This document shows, in pieces, positions 21,752-32,999 of a DNA stretch of 64,000 nucleotides. A program made the translations under genes and the position numbers. The number at the start of each line of letters is the position of its first letter. Positions within the stretch are counted from its first letter, which is position 1. The stretch spans positions 119,996,582 to 120,060,581 of the forward strand of contig BTPG01000002.1 in assembly GCA_036245525.1 (NCBI GenBank), read 5' to 3'. The notes under the pieces are model-generated. The model saw nothing but the letters and a program-made list of their open reading frames with translations. It was not told the DNA's origin and ran no database searches. The DNA is from Semisulcospira habei. Taxonomy: Eukaryota; Mollusca; Gastropoda; Semisulcospiridae.

Positions 21752-23188
21752 GGAAGGGGGGGGGGGGGGTAAGGGTGATGGGGGGTCAGGGGGGGTGGGG
21801 GGTGGGGGGGAGGAAGGAGAGAGAGGTGGTAAATCAAGTTCATACATAGTACTGAAGAAACATTGCTAAATCTCAACAACTTTCATGAAGCTACAATCAA
21901 GAAATATTTTTATATTTTCATAAATCAACTTACTGTAAAACAATACTTTATTTAAGGGCACCAAAATAATTCTGCTATAGATTTCCCCTGGAGCAATACA
22001 TGATCAAAGCATACATACAAGCTGCCCTTTATTAAAGCCACTGGCACAGTCAATTTGGCTAGTAGTTATAAAAAAAATCAATCCAGTGTATATTCACTCA
22101 GCATAAATCCACTTAACTATTTCACCACCAACACTTCTTCCCAGGGCCATTTTTTTTTTTTTTTTAGCTGTGAGCTGCTGGACTGGACTGGACAGTCTCC
22201 TTATGCTTGTATCTCAGGAACTATTCCAGATTTCAAATTTTACATTATATACTGGGGGCAGATGCTAATTTTATGACAACATAGTAACATTGACTGACTG
22301 ATTACACAGACAACCTTTACAATACACGTGGAGTGCATATGACATGAACATCATCAGTGGAAAAGCAAAGCGCACTTTCCAGAATCAGTTCGAGGACTCT
22401 TGTTCATTTGTTGCAATTTTCTGGTTTGGTAACTACTGAACCAGTCTTCATCAGCAGAATCATCAAGGTCTTAGTCATAATTATTCATTTTCAAAGCCCT
22501 TCGCTATCTTCATCATTGAAACAGAGGCCAAAAATCTCTGGTGCAGTGAAAGCGCACTTTTTTTAAGTCACACTCGCAGCCATTTGTGTACACTCAACTC
22601 TTTTTTAAGGGAAACCCCACTACACTTCGGGTTATACCGCTGTAAAATGTGTTAGGGGGTGAAGGGTAGGATGTTGAGTGTCCCTAACAACAGTCAGTTA
22701 TAAATACTAGTGGAAACACTGTACTGTGGGAAATGAGGTCCCTCTGACATGACTCCTATGTGTCAACTGTAGTCGCCCCTGGCAGTTTACGATTAAAGTC
22801 AACTATAGCCGTGAAACGGTTATGATTCATCAAGAGCTGACTTTATGTGCTTCTGTGATTCCACACATATTTCTATGCAAAATCTATCCAATGCATCCAT
22901 CCAGGTATAAACCTAGGATGGAATAGTAACATGCAGCAAAAATCTACAGATTGGATTTACTCGAGGATGGATTTGATCACTTACCCCGTCATGGACTGAT
23001 TTATGGTGGGTCGAGTTAATCATGCTGGGTACAAATTACAAGTTAACATAGCCAAGTTGACCCATTTGGCTTTAACCCCCCCTTCCCCCCCCCCCCCCCC
23101 CTTTCTCCAAACACAGATTTTAAGGTTTGTTAGAACTAAAACTCAACGGGTTATGGTGGATTTCGGTTTCCATTGTCATTTTGCTTAC
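21752..23188. other. No exon recognised; expected NAE1 intron 2
   Basis: If NAE1 continues on the minus strand, exon 3 should lie to the left of 23.19 kb. I searched by eye for a segment encoding the next conserved block and did not find it. A C-run lies at about 23,085-23,102. Confidence 0.4.
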
Positions 23189-23526
23189 CAGGAAGTATGA
23201 CATTTTTCAGAATCTCTGTGCCTGTGGCTGTAGCATTGATGAGACATACGCGAGAAGCTTCTAAAGCGGACTGACCATGGTCACCCCATAATCTGAAAAC
23301 AATCCAAAGAGAAACATGACTAGGATCTTTGGAGATGTACACCAACACATTATCCTTGAATTGGCGATGAAGAATTACACACTTCAAAAGGGAACATTTA
23401 TCTATGACGTTCGGAGCACATACAGTGTCCTAAATCATGAAAGAGGCGCAACACAAGTTTAATCTACCTCAGCTGGCGATCGTATTTGTTGTTTTTGTCC
23501 AAGCCGGTGCTCTTGGTATCCGCCAT
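23189..23526 (-). CDS. NAE1: NEDD8-activating enzyme E1 regulatory subunit, exons 1 and 2
   Basis: Exon 1 is 23468-23526: ATG at 23526, [20 protein letters not shown], ending AG before the donor GTAGAT. Exon 2 is 23189-23292: after TTTTCAG, reading [31 protein letters not shown] and ILPG up to the donor GTAAGC. The phases fit. The [14 protein letters not shown] and [15 protein letters not shown] signatures are those of NAE1 (APP-BP1), which pairs with UBA3 to adenylate and load NEDD8 for cullin neddylation in the cytosol and nucleus. Exon 2 covers the start of the ThiF/Rossmann fold. Only about 54 of the usual roughly 530 residues are here; no further exon was recognised to the left, so the gene either has a very large intron 2 or is truncated. 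An upstream GC-rich stretch with CG dinucleotides (23.7-23.9 kb) may be its promoter. Confidence 0.85.
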
Positions 23527-24665
23527 GATGACTAAGGGACATCACTGTTATTAGCTTTTGCGTTTTGGTGTCTGCTTCGAACACAGAAAGCTCTCATGCC
23601 CAAGGTACATTCTCCGACATAAAGCGCTACGTAGCGATGTACTGATAATAAAGAAATGTGCGCATATGGAGATTTTGAACTGAAATGTGGTCCTCTCAGC
23701 CATATAGTGTCCACGGCAGTTTAGCCTATGCTCTTTAGTTTTCAGCTGGCTGCGCGCGCCAGCACAGGTACAGATCGGCTTCGCGAGAGCACCGAGATGG
23801 CGAGGCAGCCTCCTTCCCCTTACTATCAGCGCGCTAAATACCGTAACTGATAAGGCACCAGATATGCGGTCTCGCTTCCGCTGGGGATACGAATAGCGCA
23901 GCAGCCGTCTTTGTTTACAGTACTACTGTGCTTGACCCCGATTAGCTCTTAGCCTCTGCTGCATACATCGGCAAATAAGCTGTAAATTACAGATATTGTC
24001 TGTAAACCGGAATTAATTAACCTGCAGTTGTGAGTGATTATTTGAACATACGTCGTCTTGTAGCGGATAAATTGTACTATCTTTGGACACCAAATATGCT
24101 GGGGTAATCTGCGTGGATGTTCGTCATGCACTACAATGGTCTTGATTCAGAAAATTCAAGTTCTGATGAGAATGAACTACCTCTGGGAAACCTATCTTTT
24201 TCCAGTAGGGACGTACGCCCTCAGACAATTTTATCAGACATGAGACCAGATTGAGATCAAATCCTAGGAAATCAATAGGAGGGGGGGGGGGGGGGGATTG
24301 AGAGAGAAAAGGCGCGTGACGGACATTCTAGACCTTCTCCAAAAATTCAACATGTAAACATGCACCAAAATTCAAAAAAAATTTCAACAAATTTGCACCG
24401 ATTTAAAAAATAACCAAAATGCATGAAAAAAATTCGGATTTTCGAAAAATTCAGAAAATTCCCATGTCTGTTTTATGCTCAAGGGATGTAAAGCTAAAAT
24501 CGGAAACAAACCATTTTTTGACTGCGATCACAATCTTCTACGGGAACGTATGAGACCTCATTACAAGTGCAGAAGCCTACCTGCACGCGCAGTTCTGGTG
24601 CACAAAACCAGTCCAAGCGAGCGGATAGATGCAAAAATCGCAGTAATGGTGCCACTGGTGCGTTT
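23527..24665. other. NAE1 upstream region; weak possible coding piece
   Basis: It includes a CG-containing stretch (about 23,745-23,900) likely to be the NAE1 promoter, and a G-run at about 24,281-24,297. From ATG 24,116 a plus-strand frame of about 47 codons (acidic and Ser-rich, SENSSSDENELPLG) could be a first exon or a transposase N-terminus, but it has no supporting context. Confidence 0.35.
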
Positions 24666-24678
24666 AACCTAGGTACAG

Positions 24679-25063
24679 TGATTGATTGATTGATTGTACA
24701 TTGCTTAACGTCCCGACAGCAACAAGGCTTTCTCAGGACGTGCCTGCACTGCTTGTGAAAAAAAAAAATAAACAGAAAATTGAATGCATGTCGCCAGCCA
24801 GTCAAATACATTAAATAAACCTACAACATGGGGCCTAAATAAAGACCATTTAGCAACACACATCCAACATCAAGAGCTACAGGCAGTGCAGACAGTTGGG
24901 AGAGTTTTAAAAAGACAAATACAGGTGAATGGACCAAGGGTAGACAGAAACACATGCCCCAGAATAGAAAGGAAACCCACCCTGTGGGGCTGACCAGGGT
25001 GACCCTGGGAACTAAAAAGTACCTAACCCCACCCAAGTCCCCCAGGGCAGACCCGGGTGGGGA
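24679..25063 (-). mobile_element. SINE-like repeat, copy 7
   Basis: About 385 bp between aacctaggtacag repeats (24666-24678 and 25064-25076). It differs from the others by a short gap at the module joint (cctaaataaagacc rather than cctaaataaagctaagacc). Confidence 0.86.
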
Positions 25064-25508
25064 AACCTAGGTACAGGGCGAGGTACTCAGCCAGTAGGAA
25101 TAAAGGAAAAGTGATGATTGTGTGGATTTATTTCCTTTGAATCATCAATGGCATTTTAAATGCATGGTGCAAAAGCGTTCACCATTGTACTGGTAGCCAA
25201 GTCCATATTGAAAAAATAAACAAACCCATATTCCATATCAATAATCAATAATCAATACCATGCAAATACATGTGAAAAACGTAAACATACAAACATTAAT
25301 GGTCTTCACACATACACACAGTCATACAAAGAGAGAGAGAACAATGAACCTTTATTTTCCAACGGTAAAGGTTATTGGTAACGGGACCAGTTTTCAAACT
25401 TGCCGTTCAGAGAGAGAGAGAGCTTTTGTGTCATTTTCATGTTTACCAGACACATAACCTAGCCATAGCTATACGAGTGCAGAATCATGCTCGAATTCAA
25501 CATTTAAC

Positions 25509-27000
25509 AAGGCAAGCCCTTATGGCTCAAGTGTATGACCGATCCACACATGACCTTTGTGCCCTTGACCTTTCTGAGATGTCACAGAAAAAAGCAAGCG
25601 TTCAAGTGTCTTAAAATAAGAAAAGGACTAGCTCCTGTACCAGCAAAATCCATTTTTCTGAAAATTTATACATTTTTCACAATTTTGTCAACCCATCATG
25701 AACTTTGACCTTTGTGATGGTTAACCAAATTTGTGTGCATAGAAGGTATTGTCATCAGCTACCTTTATGCCAAATTTATTGTCATCAGCTACCTTTATGC
25801 CAAATTTAATTGGAAAGTTTGCAAACTTTGATAATAATTACAGTAATATCCAAAATTGGCATTTTTTACACATTTGCCTACCTCTTGTGACCCTTGACCT
25901 TGCATAGATAGTACGCATAGATAGGTCTTACCATCAGTATCTCTTTACCAAGTTTGGGTTTGAAGTTGAAAACAGAAGAAAAAAAACACAAAAAAACAGT
26001 TCTTGTCAAAATATGTTTGTTGTTTAATAAACCCATTTCTGGGCCCTTTGAGAAAGATCACTGAAATTGGTATGTTTAGAAAGGTCTTGTCACAATGTAT
26101 CCTTGGGCCAAGTTTGAAGTCTGTTTCTTGATTGGTCTCCAAGAAAAGCCAACGTTAAAGTTGATGACGGATGGCAGACACCAGACAATGGAAAGAAGAC
26201 CACTGGCCCAGAACATCCTCACTTTTGCTTCGCACGTAAGCCAAAAACAGGAATGGCAAAGCCCTTACGGCTCACATGTATGAATAATACTCATAATAAC
26301 TTTTCGATAACTCTGACCTTTGCCGCCTTGACCTTTCCCACACCTCACAGAAATTAGTAAATGTTGAAGTGCCTTAACATAAGGGTTAGCTTTTGTACAA
26401 GAGAAATCCAAGTTTTCTCAAATTGCGCATTTCACACATTTGTCAACCCCCTATTACCTTTGACCTTTGTGATGGGTCAACAAAAATTAGTATGCATAGA
26501 ATGGTCTTATCGGTTACCTTTATGTCAAATCTGATAGAAAACTGTATAAAAACTTTGATGAAAACTAAAATTTATTAAAAACTGACATTTTTCACACAAT
26601 TATGACCTCTTGTGACACCTGACCTTCCTGATGGGTCATCCAAATTTGTATGCATAGAAAGGTCTTACTGTCAGGTATATCTTTTTGGTACCAACTTGGG
26701 GTTTGAATTTTAAAACAGTATTTGAGAAATATCAGCGTGTCAAAATATGGCTATTTTTGACCTATTTCTGGACCCCCGTGGCCTTTGAGAGAGGTCACTG
26801 AAATTTGAAATATTTAGAAAGGCTTTGTCGCAAAGTATTACTGGGCCAAATTTAAGATTATAGAACGAATAGTCTCCTAAAAAATGGTAACATTAAAGTT
26901 TACCAAAGATGACAGATAGATGACAGACAACAATGTACAAAGGACAGATGACGAATGGCCCAGTATGTAGACCCACTTTTGCTATCGAACGTGCTACAAC
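25509..27000. repeat. Two diverged tandem units of about 744 bp with internal sub-repeats
   Basis: Unit 1 starts aaggcaagcccttatggctc (25,509) and unit 2 starts near 26,253 (aaagcccttacggctc). Both run through a cttgacctt...tcacag block, a tttgacctttgtgatgg block, two more gaccttNNNatgggt-type blocks and a cactttTgctNcg end. Sub-blocks share gcatagaaaggtctt. Within unit 1 a roughly 31 bp direct duplication (tattgtcatcagctaccttt) sits at about 25,750-25,810. No coding sequence. The region resembles long diverged satellite-like repeats common in molluscs. Confidence 0.6.
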
Positions 27001-28120
27001 ATTTACACTTAATAAATATGTACAATTATTTGTGTTTACACTGACCATACACATAAATTCACAAACAAATGCAAAAGAATATAAAACATTAACCATTGCA
27101 AAACAATGAGAAAAAGAAAACTATTTGGAGTTGACGAAACAGCTACATGAGCAATATCGCTTCTGAACTTATCACATCTGCTTATATTGTACACAGATGA
27201 TACCTCATGACAAATACTATATGATTATCGCTCAAAAACAACTTTTCCATGAATCAATCACACTACACACAGATAGGCCTCAAGCCCCCTCCCTCACCTC
27301 GCCTTTCTATATTTACACCACACTGACCAATAACATTAACAGTACCAGATAATGACCTGGGCAGTTTACTCCAAGCAAAAGAGCTTGACCAGATTTTACT
27401 CAGCTGCACTAAAGTAATTGCCCGCTGTCACATTCTACAGTACACAAAGCTCAATCCAAATTTACATCAGGTGTTTGGGGTACCTTGATTTGGGGTACCT
27501 TGAATGAGTTAACTCCCTCACACATGCAGCCACCGGTACTGTTTACAGTACCCCCCTGGCTGTATGCACAAGGGGGTTAATTATCATCTCAGTACAGCAG
27601 CTAGCTCATAATACACAAAGTATATATACAAAGCAATTAAAGCAAGAAAAAAAGCATACACAATGTAACATATTTTAACAGGCACGAACAGAACCTTCAA
27701 ATATGAAAATGAATGAAGAGCCTGAAATTTTTAAACTATGATACAACAAAGCTGTAGTTCAACAAGACAATATTTTAACGAAATGTTCATGTGCACATAC
27801 ACAAAAGCCAGAGAATGTAGTTTTACCTATCTAACTACTTATCCGTTTGTTTGTTTTTTTTTACAATCACAAGTTTGATCCACCATTAGATTAACCCTTT
27901 GACTGCTATGGATAGTCAGCAGCTGACAGTCTGCATGCGACGAGCCTGTTTGGCACTGTGTTTGCTGGAATAGGCTACATACAGACACACACATGAAAAG
28001 AGCATTTCTGACACAAAAATATCTAAATGCACGGGTGACAGTCTGAAAAAGTCACCTTCATGGGAGCTTGAAAAAGTTGATTCAGTCTTAAGACTCTCAC
28101 CCTCCCAAATATCTGCCCAT
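27001..28120. other. No gene seen
   Basis: Non-coding A/T-rich sequence. A short imperfect palindrome, ccggtactgtttacagtacc, occurs at about 27,531. No supported coding features. Confidence 0.5.
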
Positions 28121-28325
28121 TAATCCTTATTATTCAGAATACACCAGTGTGTGAAATAAGTTCAACTAAAATAGTTCAAGGGTAGTGCAATAACAGCATG
28201 GCGCCTCTAGGTGCCAAGCTATTCTGGCACCACCCTTGAACTAAAGCCATTGATCTATATCCTTATCTGTAAGTACTATAATGTAGCTTGCATATGGCAG
28301 TGTACAAATTTGAAGCTTTTAGTCT
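28121..28325 (+). repeat. Palindrome unit 2: solo 5' end of the I-type LINE
   Basis: Same unit as at 19.5 kb: attcagaatacaccagtg, a palindrome at 28175-28240, agtactataatgtagcttgcat and atggcagtgtacaaatttga. The left arm is partly altered (tgcaataacagcatggcgcc); the right arm is the standard ggtgccaagctattctggca form. It ends shortly after the ORF1-start sequence. Confidence 0.7.
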
Positions 28326-28542
28326 CACCAGTTATGAACTCTGCTTTCTAATCATCGATATTCTTTAGCATATATTCACGTTGCCACCTTTTCAGCCATC
28401 AGCAACTGTAAGGTGCATTGCATTCTGAGCAGTATCATCAGTAGCAGTCAAAAGGGTTAACACATTTTGCTCCAGGACCGAAATCTGCAAATTTTGAAGT
28501 TGCCCCCTGAAGACTTTATTCCACTTCTGGAAACAGATCTAG

Positions 28543-28624
28543 CGTGATAGTTCAAGGGTTGTGCCAGAATAGCTTTGCGCCTATGGGCGCCAAGCTATTC
28601 TAGCACAACCCTTGAACCATCACA
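28543..28624. repeat. Palindrome 3 (variant arms)
   Basis: Arms of about 38 bases: gtgatagttcaagggttgtg at the left pairs with cacaacccttgaaccatcac at the right, around a gcgcc-tat-gggcgc centre. The arms carry TTGTG/CACAA where other copies have TAGTG/CACTA, so the change is present on both sides. The LINE flanks seen in units 1, 2 and 5 are absent here. Confidence 0.75.
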
Positions 28625-28629
28625 CTCGA

Positions 28630-29007
28630 TTCATGTCTTGCTGTGACGTGTCAGAGTTGAATGAGTTAAACAATGCAAAAACAACCCCTGAGTAAAGCTT
28701 GAAAGGAAACACAGAAAAAGTACATTTTGGAAAAAAACCCACATTCATACAATTTTTTGGAAAAAAAAAAAACACATTCATACAATTGTGATAAGAAAAG
28801 ATATTGCACTAAACTTGACAGAAATGAATTCTCAGTTCCAGTACAACTGTTTGCTGGACAGTACAGGAGAGAGAAAACATCACACAATAATGGTCATGAA
28901 CATTACAAGAAACACATAAATGTACAATTTATCTTATTGTATTTACAACAGACACACCTGATCTGCTGAGGAGAAAAGGTGACCTTTATTTTTAAACATG
29001 TTGAAAA
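28630..29007. other. No gene seen
   Basis: A/T-rich DNA just left of the DIRS-like element, with a short tandem duplication of a cacattcatacaattt unit at about 28,738-28,789. Confidence 0.5.
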
Positions 29008-29237
29008 ATGAATTTTTCTCTAAAATGCATTTTTTCGAAAAATACTTACCGATGACATTACTACTAGGAAGATATGTTTAGCTTACCCAATTTCAGCCTA
29101 AGAACCTGTTGTGTTCCTACACAACCAGGGAGGCAACTCAAGGGGGCCGTAACCAGGGACCCTAAGTAGCCTCCCGTCCCTGCCCATCCGGTCACGTGCC
29201 ACGTGGTGTCACGCCAGTCGGAAATGCTTAGCTTACT
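29008..29237 (+). repeat. DIRS-like element 1, left inverted terminal repeat
   Basis: Pairs as the reverse complement of 35,802-36,013 over about 200 bases with some mismatches and indels. The outermost part (aatttttctctaaaatgcat) is unique to this end and is found again, inverted, in the internal complementary region. Confidence 0.8.
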
Positions 29238-29271
29238 GGCGGCAAGCGGGGCAGGTGGGAAGGTCCTCCGA

Positions 29272-29368
29272 GTAATGTCATCTGCAAGTATTTTTCGAAA
29301 AAATACATTTTAGAGAAAAATTCATTTGTTTTCTCAAAATACATTCCTGATGACGTTACTACTATGAA
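29272..29368. repeat. DIRS-like element 1, internal complementary region
   Basis: The first half (29,272-29,324: gtaatgtcat...aaaaattcat) is the reverse complement of the extreme left edge. The second half (29,322-29,368: catttgttttctcaaaatac...) is the reverse complement of the extreme right edge. The two meet at a single CAT. This joined-edge template is diagnostic for DIRS-type elements, where it serves in circular-intermediate formation. Confidence 0.8.
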
Positions 29369-29789
29369 GAATAGTGAAGAGGAGGAGGATGCTGCCCTCA
29401 ATATTACCCCTGTATAAGGGCCGAGCCAGACCCGCCTTCCCCGGAGCAACTCTTGACAATTTCAGCTAAGCTTTACCTCCGGCGCCGGGAGTGTTGCGCC
29501 AGGGCGATGTCCCCCACCAGCTTCTGGATCCGGGGCTCTGGAAGTCTCACGTGGTTGAGGTCAGTCAGGAACTCCATGCCTAGGTGCACAAACTGGCAGG
29601 AGGGCGTGAGGTATGACTTGCCCGCATTGACCAGGAAGCCGAGCAGAGTCAATAACACGAGCAGCTCATCCCTGTCCGTCTCTAGGGTGGCCTCCGGCTG
29701 GTTCCGCAGGAGGAGGTTGTTGGAGGTCGAACTGGAGGACGACTGTCTGGCCTTGGCGATGACGGCGTCTATGATGCGCGTGAACACCC

Positions 29790-30345
29790 CATGGCTGTTT
29801 CAGTTTGGCCACTTAGTTTGTTCCAGGCGAGCCGAGAAACTGGGTCACAAGTCACGCTCGCGCGCTGCCTCAGCCAGTCTCTCAGCTGTCAGGCTAGCTG
29901 ATAAGCGGGCTTCCTGCTAGGCGCAGTACAGCAGGGAAAATGACTACCTTTTGTTTTTCATGACTTTCTTATTTACCGTTCAAGTGTGTGATGCAAAACT
30001 TTCTTTGTTTAAAAGCGGACATTCTGCCCAACACACTGACACCAAACACTATAGTTGTGACAAACCAGTAGCCAGCAGGTAAGGTGCAAATAAAGAGAAA
30101 AAAAAACAGATTTTACTGTCTGTGTTGAGTTTTGTCACAAAATAGATGAAGTTCCAACATCAATAACACAAATACGATACAAACTACATCAAAACGGACT
30201 TGCACGTGCTAGAAGTAACATGCCTAGAGTAAGTATAACTTACCAGATCAGAGATACCGTGAAAGGGGCCAGAGAGTGGAGGGTGATAATGAGGTCACTG
30301 TTAGTGCCAGTACTCTTACAGGCACATAGCAGTAGCATGGATCTG
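29790..30345 (+). repeat. Left terminal inverted repeat of the nested DNA transposon
   Basis: Shares with the right repeat, in inverted order, cttagtttgttc, ctgataagcgggcttcctgc, aaagcggacattctgcccaa, aactacatcaaaacggactt and gtcactgttagtgccagtac. The similarity is high but not perfect. Confidence 0.85.
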
Positions 30346-30408
30346 TCAACGCTGGACACACTGTTCTTTGGCACTATTTCAGTTTTACTCCAACACCCTA
30401 TAGCAGGA

Positions 30409-30509
30409 GATGGATCGACCATGGTATTTCAAGGGTAGTGCCAGATTAGCTTGGTGAAAAGCACAAAGCTAATCTGGCACTACCCTTGAATTATCATGGT
30501 CAATCCATC
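30409..30509. repeat. Palindrome 4 (variant arms), inside the nested transposon
   Basis: Arms of about 45 bases. The left reads gatggatcgaccatggtatt and TTCAAGGGTAGTGCCAGATT; the right is its reverse complement with few differences. The core has GATTAGC/GCTAATC where other copies have GAATAGC/GCTATTC, again changed on both arms. It lies just inside the left terminal inverted repeat. Confidence 0.8.
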
Positions 30510-30893
30510 TACTACAACTGTTATTCAGTTGTTCAGTAGATGACACCTCCAAAATTAGGGAAATGCAGCCGTGGTATTAAACAGGTTAAAGAAAACTGTT
30601 GTGTGGTAAACAAGATGATCTCACTCTTGCATAGTTTCTCAGGACGAACATGTTTAATCTGGAAAAGTCTGCTTTGACTGAACATGAACGGACCAGCACA
30701 GAATAAAGAAATTTAATACACCTATGCACATCAGTCTGTTTGGCACACTAAAACCTCCTCCGACCGCAAATTAGACCAACTTTGTGATTAAGAAATAAAA
30801 GATTAGCTTAATTGTTGGTAGAAATTCGATGGTGCGACATAAAAAATATATTTAAAAAAAACCACTGTCGCGCGTGCAATGACAGCATAACAA

Positions 30894-31409
30894 TCACCTG
30901 CTTCCATTTACTCTTTTCTTTTCTTCACACGTGGCATGACCGAGTACAGCACAGGTGACACTAGTGCCATCAGTGTGTTCTGTTATGAGTAATTTGAGAT
31001 TCTCTGCTTCCGTTTGCAAGCCGTATGTCCTGCTCTTTAGAATGTTTATTGTTGCATGCGTCTCTTCGCCTCCCTGCTCACCATGGAGTGCCTGTCCAAA
31101 GCCACATTGTGCAATAAAGTCTGCACAGTGGCACTCAAGTTTGTGTTGTTTTGGGATTATCTTTACTGCTGGAAAGTTGGTTCTAAAGAAGATCATGTAG
31201 TTGTCAATGCTGTTTTTGATTTCTTGGATGCCAACACCTGTTTTGATGATTGGTAGTTTATGTGAAACATTCTTGTGAACTTTGGAATACAGTTCATTAA
31301 GCGTTTTGAACTTGGAGGATATATCCTCTGCTTTTGCGTCTAGGTTGTGGTCATCTGTTATCTTTACTGTGTTGGTGAGAACACTATCACTGGATATCAC
31401 TGTACACAT
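30894..31409 (-). CDS. Transposase-like fragment (C-terminal part)
   Basis: A 171-codon frame in the middle of the nested transposon. Residues about 70-125 contain FRTNFPAVKIIPKQHKLECH, then CGFGQALHGEQGGEETHATI. This KxHxLE...GEQGxExxHAxxN pattern recurs in invertebrate transposase-like proteins, and the Glu in GEQGGE may be the third acidic catalytic residue of a DDE enzyme. The N-terminal catalytic Asp region is not present in this frame or close by, so the enzyme is probably a remnant. The terminal HATCEEKK may belong to a zinc site. Superfamily not certain. Confidence 0.55.
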   Translation of the reverse strand: MCTVISSDSVLTNTVKITDDHNLDAKAEDISSKFKTLNELYSKVHKNVSHKLPIIKTGVGIQEIKNSIDNYMIFFRTNFPAVKIIPKQHKLECHCADFIAQCGFGQALHGEQGGEETHATINILKSRTYGLQTEAENLKLLITEHTDGTSVTCAVLGHATCEEKKRVNGSR

Positions 31410-32080
31410 CAGGCCTCAGATAACGATGACAGTGGTTCCCAATAAAAGATCGCCCATGATAGGCCTGCACATATATGGTCTGTTTTTTGTCAATTTTATT
31501 TACCTCCTTCCACATATTCGACACAGAAAATTGAGTCTATATTCATGGACACTGACAGTATGTGAGGTGTCCTCCATTTTCACAATCTACACAATTTAAA
31601 TTGATGCAAACTTTCACATAAACATACGTTAAGACTGAATATTAGGTCCTATAGCTAGAAAGGGACTAAACAAAAAGTCACGTTCATCTAGCAAGCACTC
31701 CGACGTCACAAAAGCAGAAAATGCACAAGAGAGTATGACACATATTCCCGTGACTGACTGCCTGAATGTTTTTATCCCACTAAAAACCTTACAACAAGAA
31801 TCTCTAGTTGTGGATGAAACTAATGCTAATAGCAAGGAATGCGGCATCTTGGATACCACTTGACTTCTGGCTATCGTCTGTCAGTCTCCTCATTAATTCC
31901 GTCTCTGCTCCCACGGGCCTCTCAGGCTCGTACAAACCAAACCAGACCATTAATTAATGTCAGTATGTCTGCAGTCTTGTTAACTTAACTATGTACAAAA
32001 AAAAGTAATGTCCGACTAAATGCTTTGCTATAGAAGAACATTATAAAAAGACTTAATGAAGTACATGAAAGAAATGATAA

Positions 32081-32655
32081 CATTGATCCGTGCTACTGCT
32101 CCGTCCTGTCTGTGACTGAGAGTACTGGCAATAACAGTGACCTCATTATCACCCTCCGCTCTCCGGCCCCTTCCACGTATGTCTGATCTGGTAAGTCATA
32201 CTTACTCTAGGCATGTTACTTCTAGCACATGCAAGTCCGTTTTGATGTAATTTGTATCGTATTTGTGTTATTGATGTTGGAACTTCATCTATTTTGTGAC
32301 AAAACTCAACACAGACAGTGAAATCTTTTTTTCTCTTTATTTGCACCTTATCCTGCTGGCTACTGGTTTGTCACAACTATAGTGTGTTTGGTGTCAGTGT
32401 GTTGGGCAGAATGTCCGCTTTTAAACAAACAAAGTTTTGCATCACACACTTGAACGGTGAATAAGAAAGTCATGAAAAACCAAAGGTAGTCATTTTCCCT
32501 GCTGTACTGCCTCTAGCAGGAAGCCCACTTATCAGCTAGCATGACAGCTGAGAGACTCGCTGGCCTCACTGCGTGAGCACCACTTGTGACCCAGTTTCTC
32601 GGCTCACCTCGAACAAACTAAAGGGCCACTTCTAGCGCTTGGCCAAACAGCCGTG
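32081..32655 (-). repeat. Right terminal inverted repeat of the nested DNA transposon
   Basis: Mirror of 29,790-30,345. It contains a small extra segment near the tip (aagcgctagaagtggc) absent from the left tip. Confidence 0.85.
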
Positions 32656-32999
32656 ACCCATGGGCTGAGCTTGAGACCAAATTGCAGGGCCCAAAACTGG
32701 TAGACCATGCCGTTGAAGGCGAAGCGCAGGTAACGCAAAGAGGCGGGGTGCATGCAGACGTGTAGATACGCGTCCGACAGGTCCAGACTGACGGCGAAGT
32801 CCAAGGGCTGCACAGCTGCCCTGAGGGCCCTGGCGGTCTCCATGTGGAACGTTGGGGCTGCAATGTACCTGGTTCAGCACTGAGAGGTCGATGACAGGGC
32901 GCCACTTGCCGCCTGGCTTGGGGACCAGGAAAAGGCGGCTGTAGAAGGCTGGGAGTCGTGTCGCGTGACCACCTCCGTGGCGGCCTTCTGCAGTAGAGC

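Larger units (their letters stand above)
29790..32655. mobile_element. DNA transposon with about 550 bp terminal inverted repeats, nested in DIRS-like element 1
   Basis: The ends read CATGGCTGTTTCAGTTTGG (left) and, inverted, CACGGCTGTTTGGCC (right). The direct repeat ACCC on each side (29786-29789 and 32656-32659) looks like a 4 bp target duplication inside the RT coding sequence. The inverted repeats are 29,790 to about 30,345 and about 32,081 to 32,655. The middle encodes a transposase-like fragment. A 4 bp duplication with CA-type ends would fit Chapaev-like elements, but this is tentative. Confidence 0.75.

Noticed and set aside
24116..24259. Acidic Ser-rich plus-strand frame that could be a transposase N-terminus
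   Set aside because: Too short, no following transposase domain, no clear splice donor.
10036..25063. Regularly spaced repeats that might suggest an array
   Set aside because: Copies are kilobases apart, each with its own target duplication; they are dispersed SINE-like insertions, not a CRISPR or satellite array.
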